Source: Caldicellulosiruptor bescii DSM 6725 (lineage in GTDB: Bacteria; Bacillota; Thermoanaerobacteria; Caldicellulosiruptorales; Caldicellulosiruptoraceae). Taken from it: DNA of 64,000 nt. Each line of letters begins with the position of its first letter. Positions within the stretch are counted from its first letter, which is position 1. Positions 17,554 through 27,539 of the stretch are shown in pieces. The position numbers were made by a program, and so were the translations under genes. A model generated the notes under the pieces. The model searched no databases. It saw nothing but the letters and a program-made list of their open reading frames with translations, and had not been told where the DNA came from. The DNA is taken from contig NC_012034.1 in the NCBI RefSeq assembly GCF_000022325.1, positions 1,859,501 through 1,923,500 on the forward strand, read 5' to 3'.

Positions 17554-17829
17554 CTACTGCTGTTGTTTGGTTGCCGTATCAATCTCTTTTCTGAAAAGTC
17601 CCAGCACAAATATAAATATTGCCGCACCGAGGATGGTTGGAATAATAGGAATACCAGCAATCACAGGACCAAGTTTCCTGAAAAACGGAATATATGCTCC
17701 AATCCAAGACCCGACAAGTCCAGCAATCATAGCTCCAATAAATCCGCCTGGCATTTTATACTTGGTCAGCGCATCGCCTATATATCCTGCAATTGCCGCA
17801 ACAATCAGGGTCATTATAAATCCGAGCAT
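17554..17829 (-). CDS. GlsB/YeaQ/YmgE family stress-associated membrane protein
   Basis: 91 residues with three Gly-rich membrane segments (GFIMTLIVAAIAGYIGDAL; GFIGAMIAGLVGSWIGAYIP; IPTILGAAIFIFVLGLF). This is the transglycosylase-associated (GlsB/YeaQ) pattern; the biochemical role of the family is not established. A terminator follows the stop. It may form a two-gene unit with the thiamine pyrophosphokinase gene 60 bases upstream. Confidence 0.82.
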   Translation of the reverse strand: MLGFIMTLIVAAIAGYIGDALTKYKMPGGFIGAMIAGLVGSWIGAYIPFFRKLGPVIAGIPIIPTILGAAIFIFVLGLFRKEIDTATKQQQ

Positions 17830-17889
17830 AAGTTTTGACCCCCTTTTTGATGGAGCATCTACTCATTAGTATGATTACTTTTATCGAAT

Positions 17890-18525
17890 TTAATCACTTG
17901 ATAATATTACCAACAATACCCCATCTTTTACCTCAACAATTGCTTCATCTTCAATAATAACATTTGACACACCATAAGGATTTCCAAACTCCATCATACC
18001 ATCTTCTAAAGGATAATACAAACCTTTGGTACAAATACCACTTACAGTTTGTGTGTATGGAAGTAAAGAAAGCAAGTGTCCTTTTTTCCCATGGATTTTT
18101 ATTTTGTTTCTTGTCATCATGATTATGTTATTTTCATCTACTATTGCGCCCTTTATGTCGTGCTCAAGCAGATAATACAAAAGACTTATGTTTGCAAGAA
18201 CATGGTCAAGTCTTTTGCCAGTGCAAGAAAGCATTACCACCTCGTCAAACCCATTCTCAGCTAAATACTCAATGGCAATCTGTGTATCTGTTTTATCCTT
18301 TTCACAAGGAAATTCTATTATTTGTATACCATTAGTTTTAAAATATTCCAAAACTTTTTTATCTACAGAGTCAAAATCGCCTATTATCAAGTTTGGCACA
18401 AAACCATATTTGTATGCTACGTTTGCTCCACCGTCACAGCAAATTATAAAATCAGCATCTTTCATATGTTCATCATAAAATGACTTGTCTGCAACCTTGC
18501 CATTTGAGATTATAACACCCTTCAT
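17890..18525 (-). CDS. thiN: Thiamine pyrophosphokinase
   Basis: 211 residues, normal length. Motifs ICCDGGANVAYKYG, NLIIGDFDSVD and CEKDKTDTQIAIEYL form the ATP/thiamine active site of TPK, and the C-terminal beta domain ends with GNPYGVSNVIIEDEA. It converts thiamine and ATP to thiamine pyrophosphate and AMP. It lies 30 bases downstream of polC on the same strand, so probably at the end of that long transcript. Confidence 0.9.
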   Translation of the reverse strand: MKGVIISNGKVADKSFYDEHMKDADFIICCDGGANVAYKYGFVPNLIIGDFDSVDKKVLEYFKTNGIQIIEFPCEKDKTDTQIAIEYLAENGFDEVVMLSCTGKRLDHVLANISLLYYLLEHDIKGAIVDENNIIMMTRNKIKIHGKKGHLLSLLPYTQTVSGICTKGLYYPLEDGMMEFGNPYGVSNVIIEDEAIVEVKDGVLLVILSSD

Positions 18526-18555
18526 GTCTTTTTTCCCTTTCCTGATAATAAATTT

Positions 18556-21500
18556 TTAGAAAAAGCTTAGCTGACTTGTCTGTGGCAAGTCTTTTAACAC
18601 TTTATACTGAGTCAAAATCTCTATAACCTGCTTGTTTAGCTTTGCACGTCTTATAAGGTCATCCACAGACAAAAATCTTCCTTCTTTGCGCGCCTCTACA
18701 ATGCTTTTTGCAGCTGCCACCCCAACATTTGGCAGAGCATTAAAGGGTATTAAAAGCCCTCCATCTTTTATAATGAACTTCTCAGCATCAGACTCGTTCA
18801 AATCAACAGGGTAAAACTTTAAACCCCGTGCTAACATCTCATTTGCAATCTCAAGCACTGTCAGAAGGTTTTTGTCTTTCTGAGAAAGACTACTTATCCT
18901 GTTTTCCAAATCTCTTATCTTTTGCCTTATAGCATCTCTCCCCTTGAGGATTGTTGCATAATCAAAATCGTCTGCTCTGACTGTAAAATATGTTGCATAG
19001 AATGCCTCCTTATAATGTACCTTGAAATAAGCAATCCTGAACGCCATCATTACATAAGCTGCAGCATGTGCTTTTGGAAACATGTAGGTTATCTTTTTAC
19101 AACTCTCTATATACCAGTCTGGAACATTGTGAGCTCTTAGAAGTTGCTCATCCTCCGGTTTTAGTCCTTTACCTTTTCTAACATCTTCCATGATTCTGAA
19201 ACTGTCTTTTGGTGGAACACCCTTTTGAATTAAATATAACATAATATCGTCTCTTGTAGAAATTACCTCTTTGAGCGTTGCAATTCCATTTCTTACTAAA
19301 TCCTGAGCATTGTTTGTCCACACATTTGTACCGTGCGAAAGACCTGAAATACGAACAAGCTCAGCAAACGTCTTTGGTTTTGTCTCAATTAACATCTGTC
19401 TTACAAACCTTGTCCCAAACTCAGGTATACCGAAAGTCCCTACTTCACAATCTATGTCCTCAGGAGAAATTCCAAGAGCTTCTGTGCTTGTAAAAATTGA
19501 CATGGTAGCCTTATCGTCAAGTGGTATTGAGCGCGGGTCAACTCCTGTTAAGTCCTGGAGCATTCTTATAACAGTCGGGTCATCGTGTCCAAGAATATCA
19601 AGTTTTAAAAGTCTTCCTGATATAGCATGATAATCAAAGTGCGTTGTAATAACACTTTTGTCAGTGCTATCTGCTGGATGCTGAATAGGTGTGAAATCAA
19701 ATATTTCTTTGTCTCTTGGAACAATCATAAGCCCACCAGGATGCTGGCCTGTTGTTCTTTTTACTCCTGTGCAACCCTGAGAAAGTCTTAAAATCTCTGC
19801 AGGATGAAGACTCAAACCTTTTTCCTCAGCATATTTTGTCACAAACCCGTGCGCAGTCTTTTCAGCAACTGTTGAGATTGTACCAGCTCTGAAAACATAA
19901 CCTTGTCCAAAAAGTTCTTCTGTAAACTTGTGTGCTATTGGTTGATAATCTCCAGAAAAGTTAAGGTCAATATCAGGCTCTTTATCCCCATCAAATCCCA
20001 AGAACGTTTCAAACGGAATGTCGTGCCCATCTTTTTTAAGTTTCTCCCCACAGCGTGGACAGTTTTTGTCTTCCAAGTCATAACCACATCCAACAGAACC
20101 ATCTGTTATAAATTCAGAATACTTGCAGTTTGGACAAATATAATGTGGGGGCAACGGATTTACCTCGGTTATCCCACACATTGTTGCAACAAGAGAAGAA
20201 CCAACAGAACCTCGCGAACCAACAAGATAACCGTCTGACAAAGATTTGAACACAAGCTTTTGAGCAATCAAATACATTACTGCAAAACCATTCTTGATTA
20301 TCGAATTCAGTTCCTTTTCAAGCCGTGCTCTTACAATCTCCGGAAGAGGGTCCCCATATATTTCGTGAGCTTTCTTCATTGTCATATTGTATATTTCTTC
20401 CTCAGCGCCTTCAATCTTGGGTGGAAAAGTCTCATCGGGTATTGGTTTTACATCTTCTATCATATCGGCAATCTTATTGGTATTTTCTACAACAACTTCA
20501 TAACAAGAATCACTGCCAAGATATTCAAATTCTTTTAGCATCTCATCTGTTGTTCTGAAATAAAGTAATGGGTCATTTTCAACATCATCGTATCCTTGGT
20601 TATGTTTCAAAATCTGGCGCAAGATTCTTTGGTGTGGATGACAATAGTGCGCATCAGATGTCGCAACAACAAGCTTGCCAAGTTTTTTGCCAAGATTGTA
20701 AATCTTCCTATTGATTTCTCTTAAATCTTCTTCATCTTTTAAATATCCTTCTCTAATCAAAAAAGAATTATTCTCAACCGGCATTATCTCAAGGAAATCA
20801 TAAAATGCTGCTATCTTTTCTATCTCTTCCTCACTTTTTCCTTCCAAAAAGGCCCTGAAAATTTCACCAGACTCACACGCACTTCCTATCAAAAGTCCAT
20901 CCTTTAATTGTATCAAAAGACTTTTGGGTATCCTTGGCCTTTTATAGAAGTATTCTAAATGAGAATACGATACCAGTTTGTAGAGATTTTTTAACCCCTG
21001 CTGGTTCTTTACAAGTATAGTTGCATGATAGCTGTGAGATTTGAGGTCTGCTTTTGCGTTTGACTCAATTGAATTAAGTTCTTTTAACCATTTGTATCCT
21101 CTTGCTTTTAATCTTTCCACAAGAGAAATAAAGATACCAGCTGTTGTTTCTGCGTCAGAATCAGCTCTGTGATGATGTTTTAACTCTATATTTAAAAACT
21201 CTGCAACTTTGTTTAACTTATGAGAAGACAGATCTGTCAAAAGCCTTCTTGAAAGTTCCAGCGTATCGATATATGTATAGTCGAATATAATTCCACATTC
21301 CTGGTACGCCTTTTTCAAAAATCCAATGTCAAACTGAGCGTTGTGCGCAACAAGAACGCTGCCGCTTGCAAACTTTTCAAACTCCAAAATGGCATCACTC
21401 AGCTTTGGGGCTTTATCAACCATATCTTGGTATATGCCTGTTAGCTCTGATATTCTGACAGGGATTTTGCCTTCGGGGTCAACAAATGTAGAAAATCTTT

Positions 21501-22764
21501 CTGTTATTTGACCGTTTTCTATTTTCACAGCACCAATTTCTATTATTCTATCTCTTTGACTGTCAAACCCTGTTGTTTCAATGTCAACAACCACAAAGGT
21601 AGAGTCAAATCCTTGTCCTTCCTTAGGATTGTAAACAACTGGCACGCCATCATCAATAAGATAGCATTCCATCCCATAGATAACTTTGATATTACAGCTT
21701 TTGCTAGCCTCCTGTGCTTCCGGAAACGCCTGAACAACTCCATGGTCTGTTATTGCAACTGCTCGGTGCCCCATTGAAGCTGCCAATTTTATAATCTCCT
21801 CTGCAGAGCACACAGCATCCATAGCAGACATTTTAGTATGAGCATGAAGTTCTACTCTCTTGTTATTGCTTGTATCAAGTCGCTGAGGTTTTTGACTTTT
21901 GTTTATGTTTTTAGCATTCACCACAACCGCTTTTTCAAAATCGTCAAATTCTACCCTGCCTTCAACCTTAACATAATCTCCAACAGAAATTGAAGTAGGA
22001 ATTTTATCTTTCTTGGCAACAATTTTTACAAAGGTTGAATTTAAATAGTCTGTGATGTAAAGCTTGTGTATGAGCACATTCTGGTTTTTAGTCTCTTTTA
22101 TCTCAAGATTAAAAATTTCACCTTCAATCACACAATCAGTACCAACTTTGATAAGAGAAATAGGAATTACCTCTTTCTTTTCATCTATCTTTTTGCCAAA
22201 TATAATGGTCGGGTCTGTCTCAACCTCACTCTTTTCAGTTGTAATTTTCTCAGTTTCTTCTTTCTTTTCCTCGATAAGCCTTAGATATTTTTCTACTTCC
22301 TGGTCTGTGTCAAACTGGATAAAAAAGTCTTTAATCTTAAAATCCACGTCGCATACTATTCCAAACTCTTCAGACAGTATTTGCTTTACAAGCACATCTA
22401 CCTTTCTTTCAAAAAGGATATCTCTTATACCATTTGGAACCAGAAAATCTAAGCCGTTTGAACTTGGCACAATCTCACATTCTCTCAAAAAATGACTAAG
22501 ACCGTTACATCTTTTTGAAATCTTATAAAATAAAAACCATCTATATTTCTTCAAAAGTTCTTCCAACGTCAGGTTTCTGGTTTTGAAAAGTTTTATCTCA
22601 ACATCCCTGCAACTTTCTAAAAGAGACTTAAACCTTTGTTCAATGCCTATAAGGTCTGTACCTTGAAGACTATCAAGGCTTTCCACATAAACTTTAAGGT
22701 CCTTACTTGATTTATCAAACTCAATCTTGACAGGCTTTACCGGCAAAAATAGAGTCTCGCTCAT
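18556..22764 (-). CDS. polC: DNA polymerase III alpha subunit, Gram-positive type (PolC)
   Basis: 1402 residues. In order: N-terminal domain (1-200); OB-fold (about 205-300); PHP domain starting RVELHAHTKMSAMDAV (about 305) with AITDHGVVQ; an inserted DEDDh 3'-5' exonuclease (about 385-550: FVVVDIETTGFD, HNAQFDIGFL); the rest of PHP; a four-Cys zinc site (CPNC...CPRCG, about 895-925); and the polymerase palm with DGDKEPDIDLNFSGDYQ (Asp near 931). This is the replicative polymerase of low-GC Gram-positives. Its GTG/ATG-proximal end overlaps the GT2 gene by four bases (ATGA). Length and motifs are complete. Confidence 0.97.
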   Translation of the reverse strand: MSETLFLPVKPVKIEFDKSSKDLKVYVESLDSLQGTDLIGIEQRFKSLLESCRDVEIKLFKTRNLTLEELLKKYRWFLFYKISKRCNGLSHFLRECEIVPSSNGLDFLVPNGIRDILFERKVDVLVKQILSEEFGIVCDVDFKIKDFFIQFDTDQEVEKYLRLIEEKKEETEKITTEKSEVETDPTIIFGKKIDEKKEVIPISLIKVGTDCVIEGEIFNLEIKETKNQNVLIHKLYITDYLNSTFVKIVAKKDKIPTSISVGDYVKVEGRVEFDDFEKAVVVNAKNINKSQKPQRLDTSNNKRVELHAHTKMSAMDAVCSAEEIIKLAASMGHRAVAITDHGVVQAFPEAQEASKSCNIKVIYGMECYLIDDGVPVVYNPKEGQGFDSTFVVVDIETTGFDSQRDRIIEIGAVKIENGQITERFSTFVDPEGKIPVRISELTGIYQDMVDKAPKLSDAILEFEKFASGSVLVAHNAQFDIGFLKKAYQECGIIFDYTYIDTLELSRRLLTDLSSHKLNKVAEFLNIELKHHHRADSDAETTAGIFISLVERLKARGYKWLKELNSIESNAKADLKSHSYHATILVKNQQGLKNLYKLVSYSHLEYFYKRPRIPKSLLIQLKDGLLIGSACESGEIFRAFLEGKSEEEIEKIAAFYDFLEIMPVENNSFLIREGYLKDEEDLREINRKIYNLGKKLGKLVVATSDAHYCHPHQRILRQILKHNQGYDDVENDPLLYFRTTDEMLKEFEYLGSDSCYEVVVENTNKIADMIEDVKPIPDETFPPKIEGAEEEIYNMTMKKAHEIYGDPLPEIVRARLEKELNSIIKNGFAVMYLIAQKLVFKSLSDGYLVGSRGSVGSSLVATMCGITEVNPLPPHYICPNCKYSEFITDGSVGCGYDLEDKNCPRCGEKLKKDGHDIPFETFLGFDGDKEPDIDLNFSGDYQPIAHKFTEELFGQGYVFRAGTISTVAEKTAHGFVTKYAEEKGLSLHPAEILRLSQGCTGVKRTTGQHPGGLMIVPRDKEIFDFTPIQHPADSTDKSVITTHFDYHAISGRLLKLDILGHDDPTVIRMLQDLTGVDPRSIPLDDKATMSIFTSTEALGISPEDIDCEVGTFGIPEFGTRFVRQMLIETKPKTFAELVRISGLSHGTNVWTNNAQDLVRNGIATLKEVISTRDDIMLYLIQKGVPPKDSFRIMEDVRKGKGLKPEDEQLLRAHNVPDWYIESCKKITYMFPKAHAAAYVMMAFRIAYFKVHYKEAFYATYFTVRADDFDYATILKGRDAIRQKIRDLENRISSLSQKDKNLLTVLEIANEMLARGLKFYPVDLNESDAEKFIIKDGGLLIPFNALPNVGVAAAKSIVEARKEGRFLSVDDLIRRAKLNKQVIEILTQYKVLKDLPQTSQLSFF

Positions 22765-23429
22765 TGCCCATCCCTACTTTTTTTGAGATTGACATAACCT
22801 TTTATTATATCTGAATACATCTTCATCCGGTGCTGAGCACCTTTTATAAAACCCAGTTTTTCTTCTTTCATCACATGCGAAACCTTTGGCAGTGGTACTG
22901 TCAATACTCTTAAGTTAAACTTTTTGGCATACTCAGTTAAAATAATCTCTATTGCATACCCCAAATCTTTTATATCCTCGCGCGACTCTAAAATTTTTTC
23001 AAAAACCCATCTTTTTATCCCTCTCTGGCCTGACAAAAAAGGCGAAATCTTCTGGGCAAGGTCGGTGGAAAACCTGCCGTCAGAAAAAATTCCAATTGTC
23101 ATGTCAGCCTGGTCTTCAAGCAAAGGTCTAATTAAATTTTCAACATCTTCAACCTTGAGATTTACAAGGTCTGCATCAAGCATCAATATTATATCTCCCT
23201 CTGTATTCTCCACACCGTAAAAAATAGCATAGCTCTTTCCCCTGTTTTTTTCAAGTCTTAAGACACTCACACCATTTTTTGCTGCTACTTCAGCTGTTTT
23301 ATCTTCAGAACCATCGTCAATTACAAAAATCTCATCTACAAGTTCACACTTTTTTACAACACTAAGCACAGCACCTATTCTCTTTTCTTCGTTGTAAGCA
23401 GGAATAAGACAAACCACCTTCTTACACAT
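22761..23429 (-). CDS. Family 2 glycosyltransferase
   Basis: 222 residues with the GT-A fold: CLIPAYNEEKRIGAVL, VIDDGSEDKTAEVA and the DxD motif in MLDADLVNL. The sequence resembles dolichol-phosphate-mannose/glucosyl-3-phosphoglycerate synthase-like enzymes, but the acceptor cannot be read. It is inserted between ispG and polC, overlapping polC by four bases. In many Firmicutes proS sits here instead, so this is a lineage-specific replacement in a conserved operon. Confidence 0.82.
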   Translation of the reverse strand: MCKKVVCLIPAYNEEKRIGAVLSVVKKCELVDEIFVIDDGSEDKTAEVAAKNGVSVLRLEKNRGKSYAIFYGVENTEGDIILMLDADLVNLKVEDVENLIRPLLEDQADMTIGIFSDGRFSTDLAQKISPFLSGQRGIKRWVFEKILESREDIKDLGYAIEIILTEYAKKFNLRVLTVPLPKVSHVMKEEKLGFIKGAQHRMKMYSDIIKGYVNLKKSRDGQ

Positions 23430-23449
23430 ATTTTCACCTCATCGAAAAA

Positions 23450-24496
23450 TTAAGAAAGAGAATAGATTTCCTTTACAAGCTCATCTACAATCTCATTCTC
23501 TTTCACTTTCCTTATAATCTTGCCTTTCTTAAACAGAAGTCCTTCACCAACGCCACATGCCACACCTACATCAGCTTCTTTTGCCTCACCAGGGCCGTTT
23601 ACTGCACAGCCCATTATTGCGACTGTAATGTCCAAGTCCAAATTTTGTATTCTCTTTTCAACCTCATCTGCAATCTTTAAAAGGTCAACATTACATCTTG
23701 CACAGGTGGGACATGATACTATCTTCACACCTTTTCTGAGATTTAAACTTTTTAAAATCTCTTTTGCCACAATAACCTCTTTCTCTGGACTATCTGTAAG
23801 AGAAACTCTTATTGTATCACCAATTCCCCTCAAAAGAAGATAGCCAATTGCAATACTTGACTTAACAGTTCCTGCAACAAAAGTTCCTGCTTCGGTAAGA
23901 CCAACATGAAGAGGATAGTTTAGGTTTTGGGATAGTATTTCATAGCTCTTAATTGTAGTTAAAACATCTGAAGATTTGACAGACACAACAATATTGTCAA
24001 AGTCAAACTTTTCAAGAAGTTTTACCTGATAAATTGCAGCCTCCACAATAGCCTCTGGTACAGGAGATTTGTATTTTTGCAAAATATCCTTTGGGAGCGA
24101 ACCTGAATTTGCACCAACTCTGACGGCAATCCCATATCTTTTGGCCTCTTTAGCTATTTCTTGGACTTTTCTTTCATTTCCAATGTTCCCAGGATTTATT
24201 CTAATCTTATCAGCGCCATTGTATATAGCTTCAAGCGCGAGCTTATAGTCAAAATGAATGTCAGCAACAAGTGGAATGTGGATTCTTGACTTTATTTTAC
24301 TTATGGCCTTAGCACTATCTAAATCAGGGACAGCAACTCTTATGATGTCGCATCCCAAACTCTCAAGGCTCAGTATCTGCTCAACTGTAGCCTCAACATC
24401 CTTTGTCTTTGTATTTGTCATTGACTGAATTCTAATTGGCTCACCGCCACCAATATAAAGATTGCCTATTCTAACCTTTTTTGTCAATAATTTCAC
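23450..24496 (-). CDS. ispG: 4-hydroxy-3-methylbut-2-en-1-yl diphosphate synthase (IspG/GcpE)
   Basis: 348 residues: TIM barrel (GGGEPIRIQSMTNTKTKDVE; VADIHFDYKLAL; KIRINPGNIGN) followed by a 4Fe-4S domain with CPTCARCNVDL (near 260) and MGCAVNGPGEAKEADVG. It reduces MEcPP to HMBPP in the MEP isoprenoid pathway. It follows rseP with a four-base overlap, and dxr of the same pathway lies just upstream. Confidence 0.95.
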   Translation of the reverse strand: MKLLTKKVRIGNLYIGGGEPIRIQSMTNTKTKDVEATVEQILSLESLGCDIIRVAVPDLDSAKAISKIKSRIHIPLVADIHFDYKLALEAIYNGADKIRINPGNIGNERKVQEIAKEAKRYGIAVRVGANSGSLPKDILQKYKSPVPEAIVEAAIYQVKLLEKFDFDNIVVSVKSSDVLTTIKSYEILSQNLNYPLHVGLTEAGTFVAGTVKSSIAIGYLLLRGIGDTIRVSLTDSPEKEVIVAKEILKSLNLRKGVKIVSCPTCARCNVDLLKIADEVEKRIQNLDLDITVAIMGCAVNGPGEAKEADVGVACGVGEGLLFKKGKIIRKVKENEIVDELVKEIYSLS

Positions 24497-25542
24497 CTTC
24501 CAGGCATTATTATGTTTTTTATGTCATTGAAGGTAACTATCACCAGCAAAAACAGAAGAAGTACAAAACCAATTGTGTGAATCAGTGCTTCTTTTTCTCT
24601 ATTAAAAGGTTTTCTTGCCACAGCTTCGTACAAATAAAACACAAGCCTGCTGCCATCTAAAGCAGGAAATGGGATGAGATTTATAACACCCAAGTTCACT
24701 GAAATCAGCTGCATAAGCCACAGAATATTCAAAAGACCTCTGAGCACGCTCTGTTTAAATCCGGCATTCGCAGCCTCTCCAATTGTTTTCACCATACCAA
24801 CAGGTCCCATAATCTCAGAACCAGAAACTTTTCCTGTTATCATCAGCACAACACTGTATATAGTCTCTTTTATCTCAGCATATGTCCCAAATATTCCATA
24901 ATAGATGCTATCAAATAAATTTTTTCGTGATATCTTTGACAAAACGCCTATTCGCTTTGTTTTTGTATTCGGGTCATACTTAGGCTTTACCCTGAAAGTA
25001 TATTGTTTGCCATCTCTTAAAACTTTTATCTTTACTTCTCTGTCTTTGTAGAGCATATTGTGAACAGCCAAATAAAAGTTTACCTGGTCCCAGACATAAA
25101 CTCTATTTTTGTCAAGCGCAACAATCCTGTCACCACTTCTAATCCCAGCCTCATATGCAGGCATGTTTGGCTCCACCCTACCAATTGTGTTTGTTCCAAA
25201 ACCAATAAAATAACCAATCCCTATCATGATTATTATGGCAAGAACAAAGTTCATAACAGGTCCCATCAAAACCATCAAAATCCTTTTGTGAACCTTTGCG
25301 TTATTGAGTGCTCGTGGGTGGTCAACATCCTGGTCTTCACCAAGAGGCTTTACATACCCTCCTATCAAAAATGTCCTCACAGAATATTCTGTCTCTTTGC
25401 CTTTGATGCTAAAGAGTTTGGGACCAAAACCAATGGCAAATTCTTCAACAAGTACACCTGAAAGTTTACATATAATAAAATGTCCAAATTCATGAACAAG
25501 TATCACTATTGTCAGCACAATTAAAGCCAGTATAAGATTCAT
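24493..25542 (-). CDS. rseP: RseP/RasP-type site-2 metalloprotease
   Basis: 349 residues, four membrane segments and a PDZ domain (about 105-190). Zinc motif H17-E-F-G-H21 (ILVHEFGHF) in the first membrane segment, RIGRVEPNMPAYEAGIRSGD-like PDZ start, and the second ligand motif NLIPFPALDGSRL near the C-terminus. These proteases cut membrane anti-sigma factors and signal-peptide remnants within the membrane. It shares its start/stop with dxr (one-base overlap) in the uppS-cdsA-dxr-rseP-ispG run. Confidence 0.94.
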   Translation of the reverse strand: MNLILALIVLTIVILVHEFGHFIICKLSGVLVEEFAIGFGPKLFSIKGKETEYSVRTFLIGGYVKPLGEDQDVDHPRALNNAKVHKRILMVLMGPVMNFVLAIIIMIGIGYFIGFGTNTIGRVEPNMPAYEAGIRSGDRIVALDKNRVYVWDQVNFYLAVHNMLYKDREVKIKVLRDGKQYTFRVKPKYDPNTKTKRIGVLSKISRKNLFDSIYYGIFGTYAEIKETIYSVVLMITGKVSGSEIMGPVGMVKTIGEAANAGFKQSVLRGLLNILWLMQLISVNLGVINLIPFPALDGSRLVFYLYEAVARKPFNREKEALIHTIGFVLLLFLLVIVTFNDIKNIIMPGR

Positions 25543-26708
25543 TAGTTTTTCTCACCTTCCACAAGATTTTTAAACTTCTGCCTTGCCTCTGCATCAATTT
25601 CCAAAACGTCCTGAATGGATTCCACTTTTTGCCCCCTGTGACTTTCAATATTTTTAGCTACATACTTCATAATATCAACAAAGCCAATTTTCCCTTCCAA
25701 GAAATATTTTACAGCCTCTTCATTGGCAGCATTGAGCACAATCGGGTAACTTTCTCCTTTTTTTGCACACTCATATGCAATTTTGAGCAAAAAGAATGTA
25801 TCAAAATCAGGCTCTTCAAATGTAAGGTTTTTTACTCTTGCAAGGTCAAGTGGCGCAGCTACTGCTTTGCCTCTTTCGGGAAAAGTAAGCGCATATTCAA
25901 TCGGAAGACGCATATCAGGATAAGATAGCTGTGCTTTTACTGATCCATCAATAAATTCAACCATTGAATGAATAATACTTTGAGGATGTATAACAACATC
26001 AATATCATCACATTTTTTATCAAAGAAAAACATGGCTTCTATCACTTCAAAGCCTTTGTTTATCAGGGTGGCTGAGTCAACCGTGATTTTCCTACCCATG
26101 TTCCACGTAGGATGCTTCAGCACATCTTCTACATTGACGCTTTGTAAGTCTTTGAGTTTTTTGCCCCTAAAAGGTCCTCCTGATGCTGTGAGAATTATCT
26201 TTTTTATATTTTTTTTGTCTTCACCTACAAGGCACTGGAAAATAGCACTGTGTTCTGAGTCAACAGGAATAAGAACAGGGATAGAATCTTTTGCTTGTTT
26301 TTGGGAAAGAATCCTTTTTATAATCTTTCCACCTGTCACAAGCGTCTCTTTGTTGGCAAGAGCAACTCTTTTACCTGCCAAAATAGCCTCAACTGTCGGC
26401 ACCAAACCAGATATACCAATAAGTGCATTTACAATCAAATCTGCTGCTGGATATGTTGCAATGCTAATTAGCCCTTCATGACCTGTTACAACTATCTTAT
26501 CAGGAAAATTTTCTTTTAATACAGTGTAGTACTTTTCATCTACAATACATAAAATGTCAGGGTTAAGCTCTCTTGCTTGCTTAATTAAAAGATCCACATT
26601 TTTGTGCGCTGAAAGTCCCACAACTTTAATCCCAAGCTTTTTTGCAACATCTATTGTCTGAACACCTATAGACCCAGTTGACCCAAGGATGCAAATGCTC
26701 TTTGTCAT
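25542..26708 (-). CDS. dxr: 1-deoxy-D-xylulose 5-phosphate reductoisomerase (Dxr/IspC)
   Basis: 388 residues. NADPH-binding ILGSTGSIGVQTIDV at the N-terminus, NKETLVTGG, VDSEHSAIFQCL, TASGGPFRG, HPTWNMGRKITVDSATL and HPQSIIHSMVE are the signature segments of this MEP-pathway enzyme. It converts DXP to MEP. Stop and the rseP start overlap at 25542. No anomaly seen. Confidence 0.96.
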   Translation of the reverse strand: MTKSICILGSTGSIGVQTIDVAKKLGIKVVGLSAHKNVDLLIKQARELNPDILCIVDEKYYTVLKENFPDKIVVTGHEGLISIATYPAADLIVNALIGISGLVPTVEAILAGKRVALANKETLVTGGKIIKRILSQKQAKDSIPVLIPVDSEHSAIFQCLVGEDKKNIKKIILTASGGPFRGKKLKDLQSVNVEDVLKHPTWNMGRKITVDSATLINKGFEVIEAMFFFDKKCDDIDVVIHPQSIIHSMVEFIDGSVKAQLSYPDMRLPIEYALTFPERGKAVAAPLDLARVKNLTFEEPDFDTFFLLKIAYECAKKGESYPIVLNAANEEAVKYFLEGKIGFVDIMKYVAKNIESHRGQKVESIQDVLEIDAEARQKFKNLVEGEKN

Positions 26709-26734
26709 ATACTTCGCTCCCTTAAAAGCAATTA

Positions 26735-27520
26735 TTAAAATAATCCAAATTTTGCAAGAAAATAGATTATTGGTGTGACCATGATTAAGCTGTCGAACCT
26801 GTCAAGCACACCGCCGTGTCCTGGTAAAATAGAGCCAAAATCCTTTTTCTGCTGCTGTCTTTTTAGCATTGAAGCAAACAAATCACCTGTGTGTGCAACT
26901 ACAGATAGCATCATACCTTCTGCTGTACTTATAACCATAGTTGATAAATCAAAATTTTTGCCTGAAAATCCAAACTGATAAAACCAAACAGCAAGCACAC
27001 CTCCAACCATTGCTCCAAAAAAGCCTTCTAAACTTTTCTTAGGACTTATATTACTCCATATTCTCCTTTTGCCAAGTGCGAGACCAGCAAAATACGCAAA
27101 AGTATCTGAAAGCCAGCATACAAGATAAGGAAGCCATATTAGCTTTTTCCCATTTCTAAATTCGCCCAAAAGCACTAAAAACAAAATGGGAAAGACTATA
27201 TAAATAAAAGAGAATGCCACATAAATTATGCTTTGTGAAGCTATCCTGTTTTTAAAGCTTTCTATGAGGGCAAGTAGAAAAAGAAGCATAAATAAAACGA
27301 ACATTTTGTTACCAATATTAACATCGCTGAAAACAACAATGCAGCTCAATGCTATGCTCAAATACAGCATATATCTTTCTATCTTAAACAAATTGAAAAA
27401 TTCATACAAAGCAACTGCTGCAACAAGAGCACCAAAAATCTTCAGCCAAATACCACCAAAAAAGTTTGCTGCAGCAACCAACGCTATTCCCCAGATAGCA
27501 GTGATTATCCTCTGTTTCAT
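26735..27520 (-). CDS. cdsA: Phosphatidate cytidylyltransferase (CdsA)
   Basis: 261 residues, about eight membrane segments, with the CdsA signature near the C-terminus (HTGDLFASMLKRQQQKKDFG, then LPGHGGVLDRFDSL). It makes CDP-diacylglycerol from CTP and phosphatidic acid. The start is the ATG at 27518-27520, preceded by GGAGG; an ATG twelve codons earlier overlaps that site. It sits 19 bases after uppS. Confidence 0.93.
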   Translation of the reverse strand: MKQRIITAIWGIALVAAANFFGGIWLKIFGALVAAVALYEFFNLFKIERYMLYLSIALSCIVVFSDVNIGNKMFVLFMLLFLLALIESFKNRIASQSIIYVAFSFIYIVFPILFLVLLGEFRNGKKLIWLPYLVCWLSDTFAYFAGLALGKRRIWSNISPKKSLEGFFGAMVGGVLAVWFYQFGFSGKNFDLSTMVISTAEGMMLSVVAHTGDLFASMLKRQQQKKDFGSILPGHGGVLDRFDSLIMVTPIIYFLAKFGLF

Positions 27521-27539
27521 TCTATTTCCTCCAAAAAGG

